Shown: positions 50,976-59,725 of the stretch, one piece after another
Position numbering within the stretch: the first letter of the stretch is position 1
Layout: each line of letters begins with the position of its first letter
Source of the DNA: Caprella mutica
Lineage: Eukaryota; Arthropoda; Malacostraca; Amphipoda; Caprellidae
Reading direction: 5' to 3'
DNA: 64,000 nt
Assembly (NCBI GenBank): GCA_947561585.1
Contig: CANNZV010002354.1
Span: forward strand, 38,019-102,018
The notes under the pieces: generated by a model
The model's input: only the letters and a program-made list of their open reading frames with translations
Told to the model about the DNA's origin: nothing
Database searches by the model: none
Made by a program: the position numbers and the translations under genes

Positions 50976-51052
50976 AATCTCTCTTTATGTATAAACAGGG
51001 CACAAACCACGGATGATTCATGCCCTGACGCGCCCTGCCCTATTTGTACGAG

Positions 51053-51421
51053 TTAACGATCACTGTCAGCTTTTTGGTAATGTACGGGCACTGATACCAT
51101 CGCAATGTATTCTATTGCACCATTGGTATTCATCTGCTGCGTGACCTTAATATAACCATTACTTTTTACATGAGCAGACCCGCCCAAAACATTGCCTGGT
51201 ATCATTCTGCTCAGTTGTAATGACGATTTGCCTGAAACATTCTGTAGCTTCTCAAGACCTAGCTGATAAGCGGCTTCCTGACTGGCAACAGCGTTTGTGC
51301 TAAAGGTTTTGGTATAACTGACCTCATCGTAGCCTCCATTGATTGTCATTTGTCCAGCATTAGCGGTTGCAGCACCCAGAGTGATTGCGATTGCGATAAG
51401 AATTTTGGCAGTGTTGTTCAT
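51053..51421 (-). CDS. Small periplasmic protein of unknown function upstream of copRS
   Basis: A 122-residue protein with a clear signal peptide (ILIAIAITLGAATANA, cleavage near residue 22). The mature part is ~100 residues, rich in Ser/Asn, with no cysteine or His/Met metal cluster. It is the first gene after the CusR-type box and lies 77 bp before the regulator gene, so it is probably part of the copper-induced two-component operon. It resembles small exported DUF3316-like proteins, but I am not sure. Confidence 0.6.
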   Translation of the reverse strand: MNNTAKILIAIAITLGAATANAGQMTINGGYDEVSYTKTFSTNAVASQEAAYQLGLEKLQNVSGKSSLQLSRMIPGNVLGGSAHVKSNGYIKVTQQMNTNGAIEYIAMVSVPVHYQKADSDR

Positions 51422-51504
51422 AACTATTTACCTATTTGGTTGATTAAAAAGTTGTTTTAACTGGTGTCTATTTTAAGGAAACAATATGACTACACTCTTT
51501 CTTT

Positions 51505-51526
51505 AAAATGACAATCCTGTCATTTT
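51505..51526. promoter_or_regulatory. CusR/CopR-type box
   Basis: AAAATGACAATCCTGTCATTTT: perfect 9-bp arms AAAATGACA/TGTCATTTT around ATCC, matching the known CusR box pattern AAAATGACAANNTTGTCATTTT. It lies 84 bp upstream of the 51421 gene. The remainder of 51422-51757 shows no gene; a CCCC-GTCCCTT-GGGG hairpin near 51580-51595 may end the upstream cytochrome operon. Confidence 0.85.
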
Positions 51527-51757
51527 GCAATCAAATAGATAAAAACAGCATCTTGGTTTAAATCTCTGTGGGTTTTATTCCCCGTCCCTTGGGGCGTGGA
51601 TTTTGGGTATTCCTCTGTTTTATTGAAAACTACTTGAGTAATGGTTTGTGGTAGAACATTTCCTCCAGTTTGTCACGCTTCAAAATCCCCCCACTTTAGA
51701 GGAACGAGAAAGTTGACCAGCGGGAGAGAGCTTGCCCCGTCAGATGTTGATGTTTAT

Positions 51758-52180
51758 TTACTGGTTCTGATCATCCACCTCTTTCCAAATACCATAAGTC
51801 TCGTCCTTCCAGAAACTCTGGAAATAGGCAATAATCGCCAGTTTTTCCTCCTGGCTCAGACTATCGCTAAACGCGGGCATCTTACCCCCTATCGGCGCAC
51901 CGCCTTCATTGATGGTATACAACAACACTTTCATTGGATGGTGCCATGCATGCGCTGATCCATTCAGGGCAGGTGGTTCGGCCGGAAACCCAGGTAGTTT
52001 TTGCTCCCAGCCTTCACCAAGCCCTGCAGCTTTAACACCGTGACAGCTCATACAATTCGTTTCAAACAAGGCTTTACCTGCCGTTACCTGGCTATCTGTA
52101 TACCAACGCTCTTCTTTGAAACAGCCGCTCAGCACCAACAGGCACAAAAGCAAAATAGCCTCTCGTTTCATTTGTATCAT
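51758..52180 (-). CDS. Cytochrome c lipoprotein
   Basis: A 140-residue protein with a lipobox (LLLCLLVLSGC), a haem-binding CMSCHG motif, and KMPAF supplying the distal Met. A single-haem class I cytochrome c anchored to the outer or inner membrane. Its start overlaps the DUF411 gene by 4 bp (ATGA); a second ATG four codons in is also possible. It probably takes part in electron transfer in the periplasmic copper module. Confidence 0.88.
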   Translation of the reverse strand: MIQMKREAILLLCLLVLSGCFKEERWYTDSQVTAGKALFETNCMSCHGVKAAGLGEGWEQKLPGFPAEPPALNGSAHAWHHPMKVLLYTINEGGAPIGGKMPAFSDSLSQEEKLAIIAYFQSFWKDETYGIWKEVDDQNQ

Positions 52181-52698
52181 TTGAATACTGATCCTGCCGG
52201 ATAATCTGTAAAGACACCGACTTCCTCACCATCTTTATAGCTAATCACCTGAAAGGCATCAGCTTCCTTGCCCGGAACTTCCATCCCTGGCGATCCCATT
52301 GGCATACGCGGTACGGTGATGCCGGAAATATCCGGTTTTTCCAGCAACATACGTTTTATGTCTTTTGCGGGGACATGGCCTTCGACGGCATAGCCATCAA
52401 CAAATGCAGTATGGCAAGACCCCATACCCGCACCCAGCTTGGCTTGTTTTTTATACTCCGACATATTGCCAACATCATTGGCTTCCACCTTAAATCCGTT
52501 GCTTTCCAGATGGCTTACCCACGCTTTACAACAACCACAGGTGGCACTTTTATAGACGGTCACCACCGGCAAATCAGGATCAGACACAACCGTCACCTGC
52601 TCTTCAGCCTGAACACTGCCTTGTTGCGAGAATACGAAGTAGCTGACGGATAACAACATCACGGCAACAACCGTCAATACACCCAATTTTTTGTTCAT
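52177..52698 (-). CDS. DUF411 periplasmic metal-binding-type protein
   Basis: A 173-residue protein from the ATG at 52698 (GGAG 6 bases upstream). Signal peptide (VLTVVAVMLLSVSYFVFS), then the DUF411 signature KSATCGCCKAW, GSCHTA and AVEGHVPAKDI, followed by RMPMGSPGME. Four cysteines plus Met and His residues suggest copper binding. This family is common in copper-resistance clusters, but its exact role is not known. It lies between two cytochrome c genes. Confidence 0.9.
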   Translation of the reverse strand: MNKKLGVLTVVAVMLLSVSYFVFSQQGSVQAEEQVTVVSDPDLPVVTVYKSATCGCCKAWVSHLESNGFKVEANDVGNMSEYKKQAKLGAGMGSCHTAFVDGYAVEGHVPAKDIKRMLLEKPDISGITVPRMPMGSPGMEVPGKEADAFQVISYKDGEEVGVFTDYPAGSVFK

Positions 52699-52720
52699 GT
52701 TTAACTCCATTAAATAATAT

Positions 52721-53674
52721 CTATAACACTTTTGAAGACCAGTGGATGTGTGTAATTTTCCAGCCAGTCGATGACTGTTTTAAAATCATAGTTTCCAGCA
52801 TAGTCATGTGAATTTTTGATGCGTTTTTACCTTTCAGTTCCGCTTGTGTCAGCACAATGGCCAGCGGCCCCTGACGTATCTCTTGCTGATTTTTTACAGT
52901 ACGTTCCACACGGCGCATAAACTTGATGTCCTGTGGCAAGTGGTTACGCTCATACTCCGCAAAAGACCACTCAACAGCCCCTTCTTCAAAGATGATCGCG
53001 TCACTGGTGACTAATGCCTTGATTTGTCCCATATCCCCGCGATTTAACGCTGCGGCAAAAGCATTGACTACCGCCAGCGGTTGTTCATCACTTTCCACTA
53101 TCGCTGTTGTAGTGGTATGACCACTGCTTGCCATCATATTTCCTGTTGGCGTACCACTGGTAAGTTTGTCCAGCAGGCTTTTTGCGCTGCCACTATTGGA
53201 CTCTTGTTCCTGAACACCATTCAATCCATCCTGCCATTCACGTTCCTGTTTCGGCCAGGTACTCTTGATATAGGACAATACTGCGACGATTTCGTCATCA
53301 CTGAGTATCTTTTCATAGGCTGGCATACCCGACTGATAACCCGGTTTTTCAGCAGCTTTTGCGGGGCCGTATTTGGTAATTTCAAACAACAAGTCATCAC
53401 TGTGATGCCAGGTATGTCCGGTTTTATCATGAGGTGGGGCAGGAAGCCTGCCTGAGGCATCCGGGGTTTCCCAATTCGGTTGTCCCTGTAATTCCACGCC
53501 GTGACAGGCTGCACACTGGGTTTGATAAATTGTCTGGCCATTTTGCACGATGGTTAAGTCATCGGGTTGTAAAGTAGTCCAGACATCATCAATGCCTGTT
53601 TCTGCCTGCAGGATACTGGTATTGAACAGCATCAGGGTAAACAATAGTGCTGTTATTATTCGCTGTTTATTCAT
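52721..53674 (-). CDS. Cytochrome c fused to a DUF4440/SnoaL-like domain
   Basis: A 317-residue protein from the ATG at 53674, which begins a good signal peptide (ALLFTLMLFNTSILQA); an ATG at 53719 is also open. The N-terminal half is a class I cytochrome c with CAACHG and SGMPAY. The C-terminal half (about residues 195-315) looks like an NTF2/SnoaL-like DUF4440 domain (VVNAFAAALNRGDMGQIKAL, ending GWKITHIHWSS). The fusion is unusual and suggests a redox-linked periplasmic binding or catalytic function. Confidence 0.75.
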   Translation of the reverse strand: MNKQRIITALLFTLMLFNTSILQAETGIDDVWTTLQPDDLTIVQNGQTIYQTQCAACHGVELQGQPNWETPDASGRLPAPPHDKTGHTWHHSDDLLFEITKYGPAKAAEKPGYQSGMPAYEKILSDDEIVAVLSYIKSTWPKQEREWQDGLNGVQEQESNSGSAKSLLDKLTSGTPTGNMMASSGHTTTTAIVESDEQPLAVVNAFAAALNRGDMGQIKALVTSDAIIFEEGAVEWSFAEYERNHLPQDIKFMRRVERTVKNQQEIRQGPLAIVLTQAELKGKNASKIHMTMLETMILKQSSTGWKITHIHWSSKVL

Positions 53675-53722
53675 AACTTCAGCTCGTATTGCATGTTTAA
53701 TAACAGATAGAGTGATCATCGT

Positions 53723-55006
53723 TTAGTAGGTTTTACATTCACTTTGATAAGTGGTCTTAACAACCCCCCAGCGGTATTGCAAAGGTGCATGAGGATCAGA
53801 CACCAGATGCCCGCCTTCCAAATTCTTACGCAATTCACGCAGTGACATATAGAGTTCTTCCCCCAGTGTCATCTGTATCATGCAAAAATCATTAAGGTGT
53901 TTTAGTTCACCGCCAGGTGGTTCATCAATGGCAAATACCGCCTTTGCCCAGCGTGCGGGTCGTGAGCGCGGATCAAAACGTCCAACCCGGTCTAAATGTC
54001 GTCGTACTGAACTGAAAAACATCCCCAACCGTTTGTCCCGGCTGGGTGTTGAATAATCATCGTATTCCCGATTAGTCATACACTGCCGACCTTCCTTACG
54101 AATTTTCTGTAAATGCCACAATGCATCGTAGACATACACACTGCGGTCATTAGCATACATGCACAAGGCCAATAGTAAGCGGGTGGTTTTTTCATCGGGG
54201 CGCTCCGCACGCCTGCCCAGTTTCCTGGCAATAACATCAGTGAATTTAACGTAATCAAACCCAACATCCTTTGCCAGATGAAACTGTTCTTCACTATAAC
54301 CTGGCTGTCGTCTGGCGGATTTGCGAATATTGGCCGGTGTTTTGAATCTCCGGTAACCATCGCGCATTCGCTTATCTTCCGGCACATAAAATGGAAAAGA
54401 AGGTGTCCTTAACAGAAAACGCGCCTTTTTCGGGGTAGTAGATGCCATCACTTCTGCAATTCCGGTTTCTGTCACATTCACGATCTGGTAGGAATGCACA
54501 CCCGGTGCCACATAAATATCACCTGGCTTAATGTCGTTCAAAGCCACAGGATAAGTATCATCGCCCAGTGACTTGGTACTGGTCACATCCGCAATATAAT
54601 CCAGAAACTTCCGCAGTCGTTGCCCCTGTGGTAAATGATCCCAGCTTGATTTTCGATGGGTAATCAGCTTACCGGGACGCGCCGGGTTATTCACCACAAA
54701 CGGTAACTTGTGTTCATAGGCAAAAATCAGCCGCATGGCGTAGGAGGCATCCGCACAGTCTGTTTCATATTTGTAATATATTGGCTTGGCCGGATTCATG
54801 AAAATATCATCCGTCCATTGCGTTTTGACCCAGTGCTGATAACGCTGTTCCCATTGTCTGTCCCATTCATTTTCAGCCTCCCAGACAGCAGCATAGGTAT
54901 TCGATGACAACGCCAATATCAGCTGTAGCAGTAGCGCAATAACGAATCGGGTAGCCCATCCCGGTTTTTGTAAAAATCGTTGGAGGAAAGAGATAAATTG
55001 CTTCAT
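53723..55006 (-). CDS. Periplasmic protein with possible Cys-His hydrolase site
   Basis: A 427-residue exported protein (signal peptide FVIALLLQLILALSSNTYAA). A Cys in YETDCADASYAMRLIFAYEH and a His in PGDIYVAPGVHSYQIVNVTE are spaced like the catalytic pair of NlpC/P60 or transglutaminase-like enzymes. The C-terminal ~200 residues are basic and helical, without a known domain. It lies 4 bp from the cytochrome fusion gene inside the copper island. No defined function; the catalytic reading is an inference. Confidence 0.6.
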   Translation of the reverse strand: MKQFISFLQRFLQKPGWATRFVIALLLQLILALSSNTYAAVWEAENEWDRQWEQRYQHWVKTQWTDDIFMNPAKPIYYKYETDCADASYAMRLIFAYEHKLPFVVNNPARPGKLITHRKSSWDHLPQGQRLRKFLDYIADVTSTKSLGDDTYPVALNDIKPGDIYVAPGVHSYQIVNVTETGIAEVMASTTPKKARFLLRTPSFPFYVPEDKRMRDGYRRFKTPANIRKSARRQPGYSEEQFHLAKDVGFDYVKFTDVIARKLGRRAERPDEKTTRLLLALCMYANDRSVYVYDALWHLQKIRKEGRQCMTNREYDDYSTPSRDKRLGMFFSSVRRHLDRVGRFDPRSRPARWAKAVFAIDEPPGGELKHLNDFCMIQMTLGEELYMSLRELRKNLEGGHLVSDPHAPLQYRWGVVKTTYQSECKTY

Positions 55007-55097
55007 TTCGATTATCGTCCAGTTAGTTATAAAAGTTATTAGTGGCTTCGCTATTATGTTTTGAGGTGTTCGGTAAAATCATCAGCAACCATAAACT

Positions 55098-56486
55098 CTA
55101 TATCACCTGCAGCCAGGTTTTCATCCCCGCTGCCTGATGTTCCAGCATATGACAATGGAACAGCCAATCGCCGGGATTATCAGCCACAAAAGCGATTTCC
55201 CGTCGGTCTCCGCGCCGCAATAACAGGGTATCGCGCCAGGGGCCGAATTTGTCTTTTCTTAATACTTCACGAAAATGATGCCCATGTAGATGCATTCCAT
55301 GTGGCCATGAAGTGTCGTTGATCAGTTTGATACGCACAGTCTCGCCGCGCTTCGCCGTTAGCAATGGCCTGTCAGTCAGTCCCGCCACACCATTGAACGC
55401 CCAGGCCATACCCTGTTGCATCAATTCACGCATACCTACTTCCTTGCCCTTATAGGTTGCACTGCGCATCACCCCCATAGCACCGCCTTCCATAAGCAGT
55501 TCTGTCACCGTGCTGCCTTCCAGGTTTTTTAATGGCGCCAATGGATTTGCAGGCAGCGCCTCAGGCTCCGGCAGTCGTTTAGTGCGTTTCTGCCCGGTCA
55601 CATGAAACGCCATTAGCGGAATTTCCTGATTCCGGGAAAACAATACCAATCCGGCTTTTTCCTCTTCACCGGCAGTGATATCAACCATTAAATCCATGCG
55701 CTGAGCCGGGGCTAACTCCAGATCATCCAATGATTGGGGTTGCTCCAGTGGTTGCCCATCCAGTGCAATCACTTTTCCCTGCACACCTTTCAATTGCAGA
55801 TAAAACACTGAGGCATTGGCCACATTCACCAGCCTTAACCGCAGACGCTCATGTTGTTCTACCTCCAGCGCTGCTGTGTCCATACCTACGCCATTTACCG
55901 TCAGCCAGTTACCTGTACGCCCGGCATGCGATAATTGCATCATGTGTCCGAAGTCATCGGTAATCTGGGCATCATCCCCCAGCCGCCAGTCGTCAATCAG
56001 CAAGACTTCATCCCGATCTACCTCTGGAGGATTGGCTTCTTCCACAATCAGAGATCCATATAAACCACGCGCCATCTGTTCCCAGCTACGATGATGCGAG
56101 TGATACCAGTAAGTACCAGCATCCGGCGCTACAAAGTCGTAAACGAACTGACCACCCGGTTCCACAACTTTTTGGGTCAGTCCGGGGACACCGTCCATTT
56201 TGTTGTCGATCCGAATCCCGTGCCAATGCACCGCAGAGGGTTCACTGAGCTGGTTTTCAAATAGCCTTTGCAGACGTTCACCCTGTTTCACCCGCAACGC
56301 AGTACCCGGCACTGAACCACCATAAGTCCATACGTTTGTTTCAGGATAATCATCCGGCGTAAGGCGTGCTTTTCCGGCTACAGCCTGTAATACCGGATAG
56401 TTGTCCGATCCTGCCTTGCCTGACAGCGGTAAACCCGCTAGCGATGCAGCAGCAGGTAAGCTTAAAAAGCCACGACGAGTTATCAT
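55098..56486 (-). CDS. Multicopper oxidase, Tat-exported
   Basis: A 462-residue oxidase. Tat signal (TRRGFLSLPAAASLAGLPL), copper ligands HWHG, YWYHSHHRS, HGMHLHGHHF and LFHCHMLEHQAAGM. Smaller than PcoA-type CopA and without Met-rich insertions, so a second or third type of oxidase in the island. It lies 33 bp after copD in the same direction. Confidence 0.9.
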   Translation of the reverse strand: MITRRGFLSLPAAASLAGLPLSGKAGSDNYPVLQAVAGKARLTPDDYPETNVWTYGGSVPGTALRVKQGERLQRLFENQLSEPSAVHWHGIRIDNKMDGVPGLTQKVVEPGGQFVYDFVAPDAGTYWYHSHHRSWEQMARGLYGSLIVEEANPPEVDRDEVLLIDDWRLGDDAQITDDFGHMMQLSHAGRTGNWLTVNGVGMDTAALEVEQHERLRLRLVNVANASVFYLQLKGVQGKVIALDGQPLEQPQSLDDLELAPAQRMDLMVDITAGEEEKAGLVLFSRNQEIPLMAFHVTGQKRTKRLPEPEALPANPLAPLKNLEGSTVTELLMEGGAMGVMRSATYKGKEVGMRELMQQGMAWAFNGVAGLTDRPLLTAKRGETVRIKLINDTSWPHGMHLHGHHFREVLRKDKFGPWRDTLLLRRGDRREIAFVADNPGDWLFHCHMLEHQAAGMKTWLQVI

Positions 56487-56519
56487 TTTTCTGTCATTCC
56501 TTATTATTAAGATTCCTGC

Positions 56520-57431
56520 TCATCCATTCATAGATTCCGGCCCTACTACCGTGGTCAATAACACGGTGATCACCAGAATACCCAGTCCAATCAAACTTTC
56601 GACCAGGATAGAGCGCCGTAATTTCATCGCTTCCGTTCTATCCGTCAATTGAGGCACCAAACGAAACTTATGCAAAGCCGCCAATCCCAGTATCCCAACA
56701 ACCAATCCTATCTTCAGCAATAACACCCGACCATAAGCGGTTGTTACCAATTCAGCCGGGCTAGCCAGTAACTGCCATGCAATCACTCCACCACACACGA
56801 CCAGTACAGTCACCAGTCCCATCGCGGCCAGCCCAAAGCGATGCATAATGTGCTGTAGAGGTTTCGCTTCCATCACACCACAGGCATGCGACAACGGCAG
56901 CAGCGACCCCATCCACAACAAAGCAATAAGTACATGAATCCAGAGCAGAAGCCGGATCAGCAAGGCTTGTTCAGCGGTGTGGCCTGTCAGAACAAACGCT
57001 GATGACAACAGTATCAGTGACACAAAGAACAGGATTGACGCCCCGGTCTTCCATAGTGGTAAATCGCTACTGACCGGCTGACGTGCAAACTTAAAGAACA
57101 CGATGGTGATTAAAGCCAGCGCAAAACCCGCAAGCCGTAGTATGACACTATCCCCAACCGGCGAATCCCAAAGCATCATCTGATAATCCGGGTCCAACAA
57201 ACCACCCCAGCCACTTTCAGCAAAACTGCCTACCTGGGCATAAAAGTTAATCCCTACGGCAAATAATCCAACGATTGCCCCGGCTAACATAAAGCGCCGT
57301 ACAAACAGTCTGAACCCGTTATGCACGGAATCAAGCAGTAGCAGAAACCAACCTCCTACGAGGCTGGCGCTACAAATATAAATCAATAACTTGCTACCCA
57401 GGTTCAGTAGCGATATTAATAAATCAGTCAT
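56520..57431 (-). CDS. copD: Copper resistance protein CopD
   Basis: A 303-residue inner-membrane protein from the ATG at 57431 (AAGG upstream). Eight or so hydrophobic helices with the CopD-family features (GLLDPDYQMMLWDSPVGDSV, WIHVLIALLWMGSLLPL). It works with periplasmic CopC in copper uptake and handling. A gap of 82 bp with a hairpin separates it from copC. Confidence 0.92.
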   Translation of the reverse strand: MTDLLISLLNLGSKLLIYICSASLVGGWFLLLLDSVHNGFRLFVRRFMLAGAIVGLFAVGINFYAQVGSFAESGWGGLLDPDYQMMLWDSPVGDSVILRLAGFALALITIVFFKFARQPVSSDLPLWKTGASILFFVSLILLSSAFVLTGHTAEQALLIRLLLWIHVLIALLWMGSLLPLSHACGVMEAKPLQHIMHRFGLAAMGLVTVLVVCGGVIAWQLLASPAELVTTAYGRVLLLKIGLVVGILGLAALHKFRLVPQLTDRTEAMKLRRSILVESLIGLGILVITVLLTTVVGPESMNG

Positions 57432-57482
57432 GACATTACCTTGTGAAAACAGTATTCCTTCAGGCACCCTCAACTAGCAGGG

Positions 57483-57500
57483 TACCTGATCAATCAGGTA
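57483..57500. terminator. Intergenic hairpin between copC and copD
   Basis: TACCTGAT-CA-ATCAGGTA, a perfect 8-bp stem beside a weaker ACCCT/AGGGT stem. Probably an mRNA processing or attenuation hairpin that sets the copC/copD ratio. Confidence 0.5.
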
Positions 57501-57513
57501 AACCTAAAATAAG

Positions 57514-57972
57514 CTATACCGCTTTCTCGGGCTTCGTTGTTGGATCACAAGGTTTTGATAGTGATTTTTTGTCGGCCTTACTCATCCCACTATTTTCGCT
57601 TGTAGTCGTATTTTCAGCTTTGGCAGGTATAATCGAAAAACCAAATTCACCTTTCATTTTGTGTGAATCCCCACTCATCACCATCCACTTCACCTGATAA
57701 GCCCCGGACTCCAGTGCAGGCAAAGCCACCTCGAATAATGTATTTTTATCCCGTGAAGGCTTAAACGCTATCTCAACGGTTTCATCATTCTCATCCATCA
57801 CGGCTAATTTAACCAAGCGTACCTCACGATTGAACTCCAGCATAATTTGTTCCGGGGCCTTGTTTAGCTCAGCTTCATTGGCCGGTTCAGAGGCCACTAA
57901 TTTGCTATGCGCCATGAGTGGTGAAACCATAGCGATCAAACACATAGCGATAAATAATTTGAATGCTTTCAT
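57514..57972 (-). CDS. copC: Copper-binding periplasmic protein CopC
   Basis: A 152-residue protein from the ATG at 57972 (GGAG 6 bases upstream). Signal peptide ending in MVSPLMA, with the mature N-terminal HSKLVASEPA supplying the Cu2+-binding His1, and the conserved FNREVRLVKLAV and WMVMSGDSHKMKGEFGF with the second His. The last ~30 residues are a charged tail. Located directly before copD. Confidence 0.92.
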   Translation of the reverse strand: MKAFKLFIAMCLIAMVSPLMAHSKLVASEPANEAELNKAPEQIMLEFNREVRLVKLAVMDENDETVEIAFKPSRDKNTLFEVALPALESGAYQVKWMVMSGDSHKMKGEFGFSIIPAKAENTTTSENSGMSKADKKSLSKPCDPTTKPEKAV

Positions 57973-57996
57973 GTTTTTCTCCAAAAAAGTTATTTT

Positions 57997-58419
57997 CTAA
58001 ATATTGGCAATAGCTTCAATTAAATATTTCACATTGTCCTCACTACTGCTTTGACCTGCCATTCCCTGACATTGTTCAAGGGCAAGCTGAGTCTTATCGC
58101 TCAACTGCTGCATACCCCTTATTTCATCATTCATCGTCCTAATACGCTCCTCTACCAGGCGATAAATCATGTTCTCACATGCAACTGAGGATGCCTTTTC
58201 ATTCTGGCCAGTTGCCAGAATCTGTTGAATGTCCTTTTGAGCTAAACCCAGTCGTTTTGCCTGATAAATAAATCTTGCCTGTTGCACAGCCTGTGTGGAG
58301 AACAGGCGATAATTGTTATCCTGAGTTTTGCACGGTGGTAATAAGCCTGAACGAACATAATAACGAATAGCATGAGGGCTTATTCCGCTTGTTCTTGAAA
58401 GTTCACTAACAGTATACAT
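57997..58419 (-). CDS. Second MerR-family regulator
   Basis: A 140-residue MerR protein: TVSELSRTSGISPHAIRYY HTH, DNNYRLFST wing and a long dimerisation helix. Cysteines lie at about residues 30, 81 and 116, different from the CueR pattern, so the inducer is uncertain. It is 24 bp upstream of copC and 7 bp downstream of the ABC-type membrane gene. No MerR-type promoter was recognised nearby. Confidence 0.9.
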   Translation of the reverse strand: MYTVSELSRTSGISPHAIRYYVRSGLLPPCKTQDNNYRLFSTQAVQQARFIYQAKRLGLAQKDIQQILATGQNEKASSVACENMIYRLVEERIRTMNDEIRGMQQLSDKTQLALEQCQGMAGQSSSEDNVKYLIEAIANI

Positions 58420-58425
58420 TGCAAT

Positions 58426-59580
58426 TTATCCCATTAAATAATTATATATTTCTTTATACCTAACACTGACATCTTGTAGGTTCTGATAGTAGGTAAATAA
58501 CTCCCTAACTGATGCGGACAGTTCTTTATACGATGCCAACGAAGCTATTAACGCTCCCATAGATAGCGACCCATTAATTACGAAATATCCACCAATCACA
58601 TAAAAGCAAAATGGAACCATGTTCATAATAAAATTATTAATAGATTTCATTATGAATTTATTCTTGAATATTTCTAAACGTAATTCTTGTAATTTATCAA
58701 TTGCCTCCAGGCTCTCTGAATTTTTCTCTAGGTCAGATTGTTGAATAGAACCTGATAACACTCTTGTAGTGAGCACTCGCTTCCTTATTAATGCGTTTAT
58801 TTTTCTTTGAAACTTTGGAATGATTGCTATCTGAAACGGAAGTGATACAATAGCAAACAACCCTAGTGTCAAGTTTTGTAACAACATAAAAAAGATTACA
58901 GTGAGCGTTGTTCCACCATACAACATGGGTGATGAGAAGCTAACCCCGGAGAAACTGCCAACAGGTTCGACCTCTTGTGCTATTACCGGAATAGCGTCTG
59001 CTTTCTTTTGATCTTGGCTTTTTATTTTATTGTAAATTTTTAAGCGAATTAGCTTAATGACTTTTTCAGCAACAAAGCCTTTGTAATAATTAATTATAAA
59101 TTTAATTAAAGTAATGCTAATTATGACGAAAAGAAAAATGGTACAAAGATACAATAAGTTGTCAATTTTATCATAATTACTCGCTGAGATAGCAGTAGTG
59201 TTATTTATTTCAATAGCATCGTTGATTATTCTTTTAGGTAGCTCAAATGAATAATAAGTAAACGGCAAAAGAAACATTGAAGAGATGATCAAGAAAATCT
59301 GGTTTTTAAAAGAATGTTTGTGTATAAATGATAATAACCCGCTCGGCATGGGTTTTAATAAGTATGAGATTGGGAAATCTTTGTTTAGCCTGATTTTTAA
59401 CTTTGATTTTGCAAATAAAAATATAGAAATTAATATTATAAAAAAAATAAAGATTGGCAAGGTGACAAAAAACAAGTGTAGCAAGGAGTGTAAAAACAAG
59501 CTCTCATTGACTACTGACGGAGCAATACTTTCTGCCCATCCATGATAGTTGTTGGTTGTATTATTTATTATTTTGATCAT
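58426..59580 (-). CDS. ABC-exporter-like membrane domain without an ATPase domain
   Basis: A 384-residue protein with about six hydrophobic helices (for example LFFVTLPIFIFFIILISIFL and IFLIISSMFLLPFTYY) and the end of an ABC type-1 membrane domain (LIASLASYKELSASVRELFT). It stops where the nucleotide-binding domain should begin; no Walker motifs are present here or next door. Markedly AT-rich compared with flanking copper genes, so it probably has a separate origin. It may be a truncated exporter or a partner for an ATPase elsewhere. Confidence 0.65.
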   Translation of the reverse strand: MIKIINNTTNNYHGWAESIAPSVVNESLFLHSLLHLFFVTLPIFIFFIILISIFLFAKSKLKIRLNKDFPISYLLKPMPSGLLSFIHKHSFKNQIFLIISSMFLLPFTYYSFELPKRIINDAIEINNTTAISASNYDKIDNLLYLCTIFLFVIISITLIKFIINYYKGFVAEKVIKLIRLKIYNKIKSQDQKKADAIPVIAQEVEPVGSFSGVSFSSPMLYGGTTLTVIFFMLLQNLTLGLFAIVSLPFQIAIIPKFQRKINALIRKRVLTTRVLSGSIQQSDLEKNSESLEAIDKLQELRLEIFKNKFIMKSINNFIMNMVPFCFYVIGGYFVINGSLSMGALIASLASYKELSASVRELFTYYQNLQDVSVRYKEIYNYLMG

Positions 59581-59609
59581 TATTTATGTTGCACAAGGTT
59601 TATAATTAT

Positions 59610-59682
59610 GAGCATCATATTTCTCTTAGCCACTCCAGAAGATCCAGGCTTTTTGAAGTGGGAAGATAAAAATATGATGCTC
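59610..59682. repeat. Intergenic inverted-repeat element
   Basis: Perfect 13-bp arms GAGCATCATATTT (59610-59622) and AAATATGATGCTC (59670-59682) around a 47-base loop with an inner CCACT/AGTGG stem. It lies between the cupredoxin and ABC-type genes and could be a terminator or a small repeat element. Confidence 0.6.
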
Positions 59683-59725
59683 AGGATAACCATAAAACCA
59701 CAGGGTGGTTTTGGCATTATTAATA

